Below, piece by piece: positions 1 through 4,655 of a stretch of 6,323 bases of DNA. Where the stretch lies: contig JAVLBA010000106.1 in assembly GCA_031581485.1 (NCBI GenBank), positions 1 through 6,323 on the forward strand. The letters are read 5' to 3'. The translations under genes and the position numbers were made by a program. Within the stretch, counting starts at the first letter, position 1, and each line of letters begins with the position of its first letter. The notes beneath the pieces are model-generated. The model did no database searches. It was not told the DNA's origin and saw nothing but the letters and a program-made list of their open reading frames with translations. The stretch is from BM506 sp031581485 (GTDB taxonomy: Bacteria; Desulfobacterota; Desulfobulbia; Desulfobulbales; SURF-16).

Positions 1-74
1 CTCAGGCTGTCATTCATGTCCACGCTCGGCGTATTCCAGTTCACTACGCTGCCGATTTCATTATTAAACCCCAT
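1..74 (-). CDS. 5' end of an unidentified gene, cut by the window edge
   Basis: An ATG at 74-72 opens a frame without stops to the edge of the window (24 full codons), beginning MGFNNEIGSVVNWNTPSVDM. The start is chosen because a strong Shine-Dalgarno (AGGGAGG, 88-82) lies 7 nt upstream, and a perfect -10 box (TATAAT, 107-102) stands a short leader away. I do not recognise the family from so short a piece; it shows no signal peptide or membrane segment. It is transcribed leftward, in the same direction as the decayed transposase at 262-527 but from its own promoter. Only the N-terminus is visible, so no function is proposed. Confidence 0.6.
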   Translation of the reverse strand, partial: MGFNNEIGSVVNWNTPSVDMNDSL

Positions 75-101
75 AGCGTTTCCTCCCTCTATTCGTGGTT
101 A

Positions 102-130
102 ATTATATGCTGAGTTTGACGATATTAAAA
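102..130 (-). promoter_or_regulatory. Putative sigma70-type promoter for the gene at 1-74
   Basis: On the minus strand a perfect -10 hexamer TATAAT (107-102) is preceded at 17 nt by a weak -35 (TTTTAA, 130-125, 3 of 6 matches). It sits 28 nt above the ATG at 74 with a good Shine-Dalgarno between. The -10 and spacing are seen; promoter activity is inference. Confidence 0.4.
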
Positions 131-195
131 CATCCCATAGGGCTATTTCGCCAAACGAGTTCAGAGAAAAATTCGTTCAGATTGATTCAACGGTG

Positions 196-221
196 AGTGG
201 GCGCGTTTTTCGCCACCCACT
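196..221. repeat. Hairpin downstream of the decayed transposase
   Basis: AGTGGG (196-201) pairs with CCCACT (216-221), and inside it GCG (203-205) pairs with CGC (211-213) around a TTTTT loop, with a small asymmetric internal loop. It lies about 40 bp beyond the stop codon of the transposase remnant at 262-527. It could be that element's end hairpin, since IS200/IS605-like and RAYT elements use imperfect hairpins as ends. On the plus strand a T7 run follows only after a further 12 nt, so it is a poor intrinsic terminator. Confidence 0.45.
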
Positions 222-261
222 TCCCCATATCCCTTTTTTTGAGATGTCTGGTGTCCTGTGT

Positions 262-527
262 TTACAGGCGTCTGCCACCCTGCTCCTTTAGCTTGCCAGA
301 AAGGTCTGCTTTGTCAATTAACTTCAGCGCAAGGCGCACCTAATCCGTCTTCGGTCCCGGGGACGACCATAAGATGAACATGGTTACTCATCAAGCAGTA
401 TGACCAGGCCTGAACCTTACAGCGGTTGCACCAGTCAGCCATTAAATAAGGCTTCCAGGCGCCGATTGCCGCGCTGGGTTATATGGCGGGAAATATTGGG
501 CACAACCACTCTTGCGATGCGTGCCAT
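262..527 (-). pseudogene. Decayed REP-associated tyrosine (Y1/HUH) transposase, RAYT family
   Basis: The minus strand preserves recognisable RAYT pieces in three different frames. From the ATG at 527 it reads MARIARVVVPN followed by RHITQRGNRR, the classic RAYT N-terminus, then stops at 437-435 after 30 codons. A second frame (about 448-340) continues with YLMADWCNRC, then YCLMSNHVHL and MVVPGTEDGL. This includes the His-x-His metal motif of HUH transposases (HVH, 382-374). A third frame (339-262) gives VRLALKLIDKADL and ends GGRRL before TAA. At least two frameshifts are needed. The remaining 88 or so codons are far short of a full RAYT (usually around 150-230 residues), and the central part with the catalytic tyrosine is missing. 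It is therefore non-functional. The family call is firm; the exact joins are approximate. Confidence 0.87.
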
Positions 528-541
528 AGCTGAAAATCACT

Positions 542-584
542 TTGACAATCAATTGGTGTCAATAATGGAGCATGGTGTCTCCAT
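542..584. repeat. Two small inverted repeats upstream of the transposase remnant
   Basis: TTGACA (542-547) and TGTCAA (557-562) are 6-bp inverted arms around a segment containing the palindrome CAATTG (550-555). Next to them ATGGAG (565-570) pairs with CTCCAT (579-584) across an 8-nt loop. They lie just upstream of the transposase start (527) and below the minus-strand promoter at 599-627. They could be an operator or element-end structure; arms of this length also occur by chance. Confidence 0.3.
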
Positions 585-598
585 ACCTCCAACTTATT

Positions 599-627
599 AT
601 TTTAGCGTTATTATTGTCGACTGGCAA
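599..627 (-). promoter_or_regulatory. Putative sigma70 promoter facing the transposase remnant
   Basis: On the minus strand TTGCCA (627-622, 5 of 6 consensus) and TAAAAT (604-599, 5 of 6) are spaced exactly 17 nt. Downstream, GGAGG at 590-586 precedes an ATG at 584 that opens only an 11-codon frame (METPCSIIDTN). The transposase ATG at 527 follows without an obvious Shine-Dalgarno. This could be the original transposase promoter. If it is still active it would transcribe leftward through the pseudogene. Strength and use are inferred from consensus match only. Confidence 0.45.
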
Positions 628-824
628 GGGCCGAAAAACACTGCTTATCGGACACATCGTGCCGCAGCTAAAAAGTTTACGAAAGATAGAAAATTACATA
701 ACGTAAAATAATGAGTTATCTCAAAGCGGGAATTACTGACTTGACATGAAAAAGGGGAGCTGCGCAGCATGGATTATGTATCAGTTGCTTTTGGGGAGAA
801 AGAGGGAGTGAGAAGTGCATACGA

Positions 825-861
825 GTGTCTGTCCAGAAAGAGGTCATTGCTGGGCAGACAC
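825..861 (+). promoter_or_regulatory. Stable leader hairpin upstream of superoxide reductase
   Basis: GTGTCTGTCCAG (825-836) pairs with CTGGGCAGACAC (850-861): 12 pairs, 11 Watson-Crick and one G-U, around a 13-nt loop. It ends 31 nt before the superoxide reductase ATG and is not followed by a T run, so it is not an intrinsic terminator. It may be an mRNA-leader structure, a protein-binding palindrome, or a REP-like mobile repeat. In favour of the last, positions 826-838 match 13 bp of the palindromic element at 4380-4579 in inverse orientation (4531-4519). The structure is seen; the role is open. Confidence 0.55.
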
Positions 862-892
862 AAACTAATCTCAAGCTCTAAGGAGAAGAACC

Positions 893-1288
893 ATGAGCAC
901 CATAGGAGAAAGTTTTCAGACCGCAGATTGGCAGAACGAAAAGCACGTCCCCGTTCTTGATTGCCCCGATTCCGTGGGCGCCGGTGAGCCCTTTGCCGTG
1001 GAGATTGCCATTGGCAAAGAGATCGCCCATCCCAACACCACCGAACATCATATCCGCTGGATCCAGCTCTACTTCCGGCCCGAGGGCGGCAAATCCGTCT
1101 ATCAGGTCGGCCACTATGAGTTTTCCGGTCATGGCGAGTCCCCGCAAGGGGCCAACGAAGGGCCGGTCTACACCCACCATGGTGTGACGACCACCGTCTC
1201 TCTGAAGAGTCCCGGCACCCTCATTGCCACTTCACTGTGTAATATCCACGGCCTCTGGGAGTCGAGCAGGGAAATTTCAGTAGCCTAA
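893..1288 (+). CDS. Superoxide reductase, class II (neelaredoxin/desulfoferrodoxin family)
   Basis: This 131-residue protein should reduce superoxide to hydrogen peroxide at a mononuclear non-haem iron in the cytoplasm, without producing oxygen. The Fe(His4Cys) site is complete: EKH (Glu16, Lys17, His18) carries the first His ligand and the mobile Glu/Lys pair, HPNTTEHH supplies His46 and His52, and CNIHG supplies Cys116 and His119. It lacks the N-terminal rubredoxin-like CxxC domain of class I desulfoferrodoxin, and its length fits neelaredoxin. The ATG is set by AAGGAG about 7 nt upstream. A 12-bp hairpin lies in the leader and an intrinsic terminator follows, so it is probably monocistronic. 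The gene is typical of anaerobes exposed to occasional oxygen. Confidence 0.95.
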   Translation: MSTIGESFQTADWQNEKHVPVLDCPDSVGAGEPFAVEIAIGKEIAHPNTTEHHIRWIQLYFRPEGGKSVYQVGHYEFSGHGESPQGANEGPVYTHHGVTTTVSLKSPGTLIATSLCNIHGLWESSREISVA

Positions 1289-1292
1289 CATC

Positions 1293-1320
1293 GCCGCCTT
1301 TCGGGGCGGTATTTTTCTTT
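1293..1320 (+). terminator. Intrinsic terminator after superoxide reductase
   Basis: GCCGCC (1293-1298) pairs with GGCGGT (1305-1310; the outermost pair is G-U) around a 6-nt loop, followed directly by ATTTTTCTTT. It begins 4 nt after the stop codon and ends 24 nt before the rhodanese ATG. It should end most transcripts, leaving any superoxide reductase-driven expression of the sulfur genes to read-through. Confidence 0.8.
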
Positions 1321-1344
1321 ACACATTAACAACAAGGTTGAGTT

Positions 1345-2454
1345 ATGGAAAACGGACGTTTGCCACGTTTCGCTGTTATTTTCCTTTTGTTCGCTGTTGC
1401 CTGTGTCTGGATGTTTACTGCGGCTGACGGTCGTGCCACCACCCCGTCCTTGCCCCAGGGGGAATTTATCGCCACCAGCAAATGGCTGAAGGCCCATGTT
1501 GATGATGCCAATGTCCTGCTGGTTGATGTGCGACAGATCGAGCAAAAGAAGATGAAGGAAGGCAAGGCCCTCTTTATCCCCGGGGCCATCAATCTTCCCT
1601 GGAAAAAGTTTCGTTATCACGATGCGGCCCGCGGCGTCGCCGATGCCTTTGTCGGAATTGAGCGGGCCCAGGAGATTCTCGGCCAATACGGAGTGGCCCG
1701 GACCGATACCGTGGTCCTCTATGATTCGATTGCCGAGGATGGCGGTGCCACCGCCTCCTATCTTTTTTGGGTCCTTGATATGCTTGGTCATGAAAAGATC
1801 AAGGTGCTCGACGGCGGTATCGATGCCTGGATTCAGGCCGGCGGTAAGACGGTTGGCGAGCCGCGTACCTTGCAGGCCCTTGATTATCAGGCGCCGTCTG
1901 CCGCCATCAAGCTGCGTTCCTTTGAAAACGGCGGCTTTATCGCCAAACGTTTGGGCGACCCCCATTATCAGATCATTGATGCCCGGTCCGAGGAAGAGTA
2001 TCTGGGCCAGAAACCCAATGTCGGCTTGAGCGGCGCGGTGCTGAAGCTGGGCCATATTCCCACGGCGATCAATATCGATTATCGCCTGAACTGGGCCGAC
2101 AACAAGACCAAGGCCTTCCGTTCCTACCCCTCTCTGCTCAGCCTCTATAAGGGGCTTGATCCGCAAAAGGCGGTGATCGTCTATTGCCATTCAGGTCGGC
2201 GGAGCTCTTTTACCTATCTTTTCCTCCGTGCCATGGGATTTCGCGATGTAATCCTTTATGAGAAGTCGTGGAATGAATGGGGAAGTCACTCCTTTTATTT
2301 CCCCATGGAGCAACGGGCCAACGTCCCCAAAGGCGAAGAGCTGCCCACCTTTTCCGGGAGAGCAGGCGGCGGGAACAAGGTCCAGGTGGTTGAGGAGTCG
2401 GGGCAGCGCGATCTGCAGCCCATGAAGGGTGGTTATATTTCCTGCGGAGGATGA
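1345..2454 (+). CDS. Exported tandem-domain rhodanese (thiosulfate/3-mercaptopyruvate sulfurtransferase family)
   Basis: The 369-residue product starts with a basic residue pair and a hydrophobic stretch (about residues 9-24), either a Sec signal with a possible cut near residues 26-31 or an uncleaved anchor, which places it in the periplasm. Two rhodanese domains follow. In domain 1 the catalytic position is Asp127 (VVLYDS), the usual degenerate state of N-terminal domains. Domain 2 has the active loop CHSGRRS with catalytic Cys281, and the family's SWNEWG block follows. It should move sulfane sulfur via a Cys281 persulfide from a donor such as thiosulfate; the actual donor cannot be read from sequence. 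A weak AAGG lies 7 nt before the ATG. A linker of about 45 residues ends in CGG. The next gene starts 3 nt after the stop, and its Shine-Dalgarno lies within the last codons. Confidence 0.92.
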   Translation: MENGRLPRFAVIFLLFAVACVWMFTAADGRATTPSLPQGEFIATSKWLKAHVDDANVLLVDVRQIEQKKMKEGKALFIPGAINLPWKKFRYHDAARGVADAFVGIERAQEILGQYGVARTDTVVLYDSIAEDGGATASYLFWVLDMLGHEKIKVLDGGIDAWIQAGGKTVGEPRTLQALDYQAPSAAIKLRSFENGGFIAKRLGDPHYQIIDARSEEEYLGQKPNVGLSGAVLKLGHIPTAINIDYRLNWADNKTKAFRSYPSLLSLYKGLDPQKAVIVYCHSGRRSSFTYLFLRAMGFRDVILYEKSWNEWGSHSFYFPMEQRANVPKGEELPTFSGRAGGGNKVQVVEESGQRDLQPMKGGYISCGG

Positions 2455-2457
2455 TCG

Positions 2458-2997
2458 ATGACAGAAACAGACACAAAAAAGCAGTGCCGGTATGCCTATT
2501 GGCCGACTCTGCCGGCGGCCTTCGCCCTGGCCGGAGTCGTTGTCTTCATCTTTGCCACCTTTGGGCCGCCGGCAAGCTCCAGTGGTTTTGTCTCGACGGT
2601 TGAGGGGTTTCTCGAACCCTTTATGCCAGAGTATGTGGCCAATAATGCCCATTACCAGCTTATTCCCGGACCCGGTTCCTGGTTGATGAGTTTTGTTGTC
2701 GGTATGGCCGGCGGCGGCTTTGTGGCGGGCCGCACCTGGGGCCATAAGGTCCGCGATATTCCCTTGATTTGGGAGGAGCGTTTCGGCCCCTCCAGGGTAA
2801 AGCGTTACAGCGCCACCTTTGTCAGCGGCTTCTTGATTCTCTTTGCCTCACGACTGGCAGGTGGCTGTACCTTGGGGCTGTTTATCTCCGGCACCACCCA
2901 ATTGGCGGTGAGCGGTATCTATTTCGGCCTTATTATTTTTCCAGTGGCCATGTTGACCGCCAAACTCGTCTATGCCCAACCCAAAGGGGAGGAATAA
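2458..2997 (+). CDS. YeeE/YedE-family sulfur transporter, first half-size subunit
   Basis: This 179-residue integral membrane protein has hydrophobic segments near residues 17-35, 75-91, 119-136 and 148-172, with a polar loop between the first two. The signature GGCTLGLFISGTTQLAVSG (residues 135-153) matches the Gly-rich Cys motif of the Sulf_transp (YeeE/YedE, formerly DUF395) family; Cys137 is the conserved cysteine. Full-length YeeE thiosulfate importers are about twice this size and carry the motif twice, so this looks like one half of a split transporter, the other half being encoded next. The ATG is fixed by GGAGG (2446-2450) inside the rhodanese 3' end, which suggests translational coupling. 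Substrate (thiosulfate or other sulfane sulfur) is inferred from family and neighbours. Confidence 0.88.
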   Translation: MTETDTKKQCRYAYWPTLPAAFALAGVVVFIFATFGPPASSSGFVSTVEGFLEPFMPEYVANNAHYQLIPGPGSWLMSFVVGMAGGGFVAGRTWGHKVRDIPLIWEERFGPSRVKRYSATFVSGFLILFASRLAGGCTLGLFISGTTQLAVSGIYFGLIIFPVAMLTAKLVYAQPKGEE

Positions 2998-2999
2998 TC

Positions 3000-3554
3000 A
3001 TGAGTGATGTATTGCTCGGACTTTTTTCAGGCATTTTTTTTGGTTTCATCATCCAGCGTATCGGTGCCACCAACGCCCACGAGATGGCCAGGGCCCACCT
3101 TATGATAAACTCACGCATCCCGCGGTTCATGGTGCTGGTGGTGGCCATAGCGGCGCTGGGACTGTTTGGCCTTAAGGACGCCGGAATAGGGCATACGGTG
3201 ATCTTGCCCACCAGCCTTGTGGCCACCGGCCTTGCCGCCATTATATTCGGCATTGGTTGGGGAATTGCCGGCTATTGCCCCGGCACGACCTGGGCTGCCG
3301 TGGGTGAGGGGAGAATGGACGCGATTTTTGCCTTTCTGGGAGGCCTGGCCGGCACAGCCGTTTTTGCCCAGGTGCACCATGTGCTGGTGCCCCTTCTTTA
3401 TGATCCCACGAATGTCGGGCAGTTGACCGTTGCGGATATAGTGGGCAGCGCTCCTGCCGCCCTCATCCTGGTAGTGGGGGCGCTTGTCGGCGGCGCTGTG
3501 GTGATGAAAAAATTGTGGGTACAGGAAGACTATGAGGCCACTGATCAGTTCTAG
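3000..3554 (+). CDS. YeeE/YedE-family sulfur transporter, second half-size subunit
   Basis: This 184-residue membrane protein has hydrophobic segments near residues 4-18, 43-58, 68-92, 109-124 and 147-168. The motif GWGIAGYCPGTTWAAVGEG (86-104) is the second copy of the YeeE/YedE signature, with conserved Cys93 in a GxCPG context. Together with the preceding protein it supplies the two Cys motifs normally found in one YeeE chain. The start at 3000 is chosen because GGGGAGG stands just before it and it follows the previous stop by 2 nt. The frame stays open upstream to 2769, but that stretch lies inside the preceding gene and encodes no matching sequence. The 3' end overlaps the lipoprotein gene by 23 nt. 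Confidence 0.88.
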   Translation: MSDVLLGLFSGIFFGFIIQRIGATNAHEMARAHLMINSRIPRFMVLVVAIAALGLFGLKDAGIGHTVILPTSLVATGLAAIIFGIGWGIAGYCPGTTWAAVGEGRMDAIFAFLGGLAGTAVFAQVHHVLVPLLYDPTNVGQLTVADIVGSAPAALILVVGALVGGAVVMKKLWVQEDYEATDQF

Positions 3555-4164
3555 CTTGAGCATACTGGCGGCACTCATGCTGCTGGCTGGCTGCTCAACA
3601 CCGCCGGCCCGACAGGAGGTGGAGCTCGATATCCCCCGGGGCTACGTGCCCATGGTGCAGTTTGTCCATGAAAGGCAGCTTCTTTTTTTCGGACCTTTTA
3701 AGGGCTATTATTTTAAACCCGTTACCCCGGGAGATCTGTCGCGCTTGCAGTTTGTCTGTTTTAACGTCGAGGGCTTCTGGACAGAGGATCTACCGGTGAA
3801 TGCCAAGCTCTATGAAGGAGAGGCCGTTCGTGTCACTCTGGCCACCCAGGCCGTGGCCAAGCCAGAGGAAGGGGGCCGCATTCGTCCTGTTTTTTTTGAT
3901 GCGGCGCCGGCGGCCTGGCTTGCCCAGCGTCCCCATCCGCAGGATGAGTTTCTCCATTTTCACTCCTGTTATAATGGTGTGGGGGCGGTCTATACCGGTT
4001 ACTGGCTGCGCCATGAGGCCCTGACGGCCTTCACCTATGATATGGGTGGCCGGCTGGAGCCGGCAAGCATCCTCTATCATAAGGTCAGCCCTGGCGTCGA
4101 TAAGAATATCGCTCAGGCCATTGAATTTGACCAAGGGCCGGGAAATCCAGGGCCACGCTCATAA
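3532..4164 (+). CDS. Unrecognised lipoprotein, last gene of the sulfur operon
   Basis: This 210-residue product has a textbook lipoprotein signal: a hydrophobic stretch to residue 18, then the lipobox LAGC with lipidated Cys21. The mature part is soluble and rich in aromatic residues. The most distinctive stretch is DEFLHFHSCYNGVG, where His142, His144 and Cys146 could bind metal, haem or sulfur. It continues into YTGYWLRHEALTAF. I do not recognise the family. AGGAAG about 7 nt before the ATG, plus a 23-nt overlap with the upstream transporter gene, argue for coupled expression and a shared task. It may be an envelope component that captures or hands on sulfur species, but this rests on position only. 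Confidence 0.85.
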   Translation: MRPLISSSLSILAALMLLAGCSTPPARQEVELDIPRGYVPMVQFVHERQLLFFGPFKGYYFKPVTPGDLSRLQFVCFNVEGFWTEDLPVNAKLYEGEAVRVTLATQAVAKPEEGGRIRPVFFDAAPAAWLAQRPHPQDEFLHFHSCYNGVGAVYTGYWLRHEALTAFTYDMGGRLEPASILYHKVSPGVDKNIAQAIEFDQGPGNPGPRS

Positions 4165-4213
4165 GGGGCCTTGTTTTTCTTGCCTGGTTGATTTTTTTCT
4201 AAGGAGTTTTGTG

Positions 4214-4373
4214 ATGAACCAGCACGATCAGCACGATCAGCACAGGGGCATGGAGCCCATGGGCATGACAACCACCAGGAACAGGGTGGGGATCATCAGG
4301 GGCCATGGGCCGGCATGGTGGTCATCAGGGTCACCATGCCATGATGGTTGCTGATTTCAAACGGCGCTTTTGA
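4214..4373 (+). pseudogene. Frameshifted 5' fragment of a copper-type P1B ATPase (CopB/CopA-like)
   Basis: AAGGAG stands 7 nt before an ATG at 4214 that reads MNQHDQHDQHRGMEPMG, a His-rich start made by a 9-bp tandem repeat (4220-4243). The His-rich reading then moves to a second frame (HDNHQEQGGDHQG from 4264) and to a third (HGGHQGHHAMMVADFKRRF from 4314), which stops at 4371-4373. The phrase HHAMMVADFKRRF is typical of the segment just before the first membrane helix of copper P-type ATPases, where a Trp and a hydrophobic helix should follow. All catalytic parts (CPx, DKTG, GDGxND) are absent. If the first frame is used it yields a 46-residue peptide. Homology ends about 8 nt before the palindromic element at 4380, suggesting truncation by insertion or by a deletion ending there. 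Confidence 0.7.
4220..4243 (+). repeat. 9-bp tandem repeat coding Gln-His-Asp
   Basis: The unit CAGCACGAT occurs twice in full and once in part (CAGCAC). It encodes QHDQHDQH in the His-rich N-terminus of the ATPase fragment. Such metal-binding His runs are common in CopB-like pumps. Slippage at repeats of this kind is a plausible source of variation. Confidence 0.75.
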
Positions 4374-4379
4374 AAGTGC

Positions 4380-4579
4380 AATAGGGGACAGACCAGAATG
4401 GCGCTAGTTTAAGCTATTTCAGCATTGCATTTTTTGTATTTCGCATTGGCAAATATACCAATTTTAGCCAATATTTTCAGGTATTTTCTTGTGTAAAAAA
4501 GAGCTTCAACTAGCGTCATTCTGGACAGACAACGGTTTACTGTAGCTTCAAACAAAACACCAGTGGTCTGTCCCCTATT
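4380..4579. mobile_element. 200-bp palindromic MITE-like element (RAYT/REP-associated type)
   Basis: The ends are an exact 16-bp inverted repeat: AATAGGGGACAGACCA (4380-4395) and TGGTCTGTCCCCTATT (4564-4579). An inner inverted repeat, 4393-4414 with 4503-4524, pairs 20 of 22 positions, plus one G-T wobble and one mismatch. The motif GGACAGAC appears at 4386-4393 and 4523-4530 directly and at 4566-4573 inverted. The AT-rich centre has a further small inverted repeat (ATTGGC 4445-4450, GCCAAT 4467-4472). No protein is encoded. This is the architecture of non-autonomous elements mobilised by RAYT transposases, and a dead RAYT lies about 3.9 kb upstream. I see no target duplication, as expected for HUH transposition. 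On RNA it would fold strongly and could protect or end operon transcripts. Confidence 0.75.
4393..4524. repeat. Inner inverted repeat of the palindromic element
   Basis: Two 22-nt arms (4393-4414 and 4503-4524), centred on CAGAATG-GCGCTAGTT and AACTAGCGTCATTCTG, face each other across 88 nt. Pairing extends a few A-T pairs further inward. The arms partly overlap the left outer repeat but not the right one, so the element can fold in two alternative ways. Confidence 0.75.
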
Positions 4580-4655
4580 ACACCACGGAAAAAAAGGCCA
4601 TTCCCCTCCCGGCGGATTAGGATCTTGCGGCAAAGCCGTCGGTCCGTTTCGAAGA
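4580..4655. other. Short convergent intergenic segment
   Basis: Between the palindromic element and the kinase stop codon I see only a 4-bp CGGC/GCCG hairpin (4629-4639) without a T run, and a separate T7 run on the minus strand (4595-4589). No clear intrinsic terminator for the kinase gene is present. The palindromic element beyond may serve as the transcript end. Confidence 0.4.

Larger units (their letters stand above)
528..892. other. Intergenic region without a credible gene
   Basis: This 365-bp AT-richer stretch separates the transposase remnant from the superoxide reductase. It contains the small inverted repeats (542-584), the minus-strand promoter-like pair (599-627) and the leader hairpin (825-861). 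An open frame at 769-960 (+) has a GGGGAG about 10 nt upstream, but it runs 68 nt into the superoxide reductase in another frame and yields a basic peptide resembling nothing I know. I could not find a convincing plus-strand -35/-10 pair for the superoxide reductase. Confidence 0.55.

Noticed and set aside
676..707. TTTACG/CGTAAA inverted repeat as an operator
   Set aside because: Only 6-bp arms 20 nt apart in AT-rich DNA, with no promoter attached; likely chance.
400..711. Plus-strand open frame of 103 codons
   Set aside because: It is antisense to the transposase remnant over its first 128 bases, has no clear Shine-Dalgarno, and its product resembles no known family; the minus strand explains the sequence better.
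769..960. Plus-strand open frame of 63 codons with GGGGAG upstream
   Set aside because: It contains the leader hairpin and runs 68 nt into the superoxide reductase in another frame; the product is basic and low in hydrophobic residues, as expected of a chance frame.
1285..2190. Long minus-strand open frame (301 codons) opposite the rhodanese
   Set aside because: Antisense shadow caused by high GC at third codon positions; the plus-strand product has clear rhodanese motifs, and the antisense product resembles no family I know.
2769..2999. Upstream extension of the second YeeE-like frame
   Set aside because: The extra residues come from reading the preceding membrane-protein gene in the wrong frame; the ATG at 3000 has an excellent Shine-Dalgarno and the expected membrane N-terminus.
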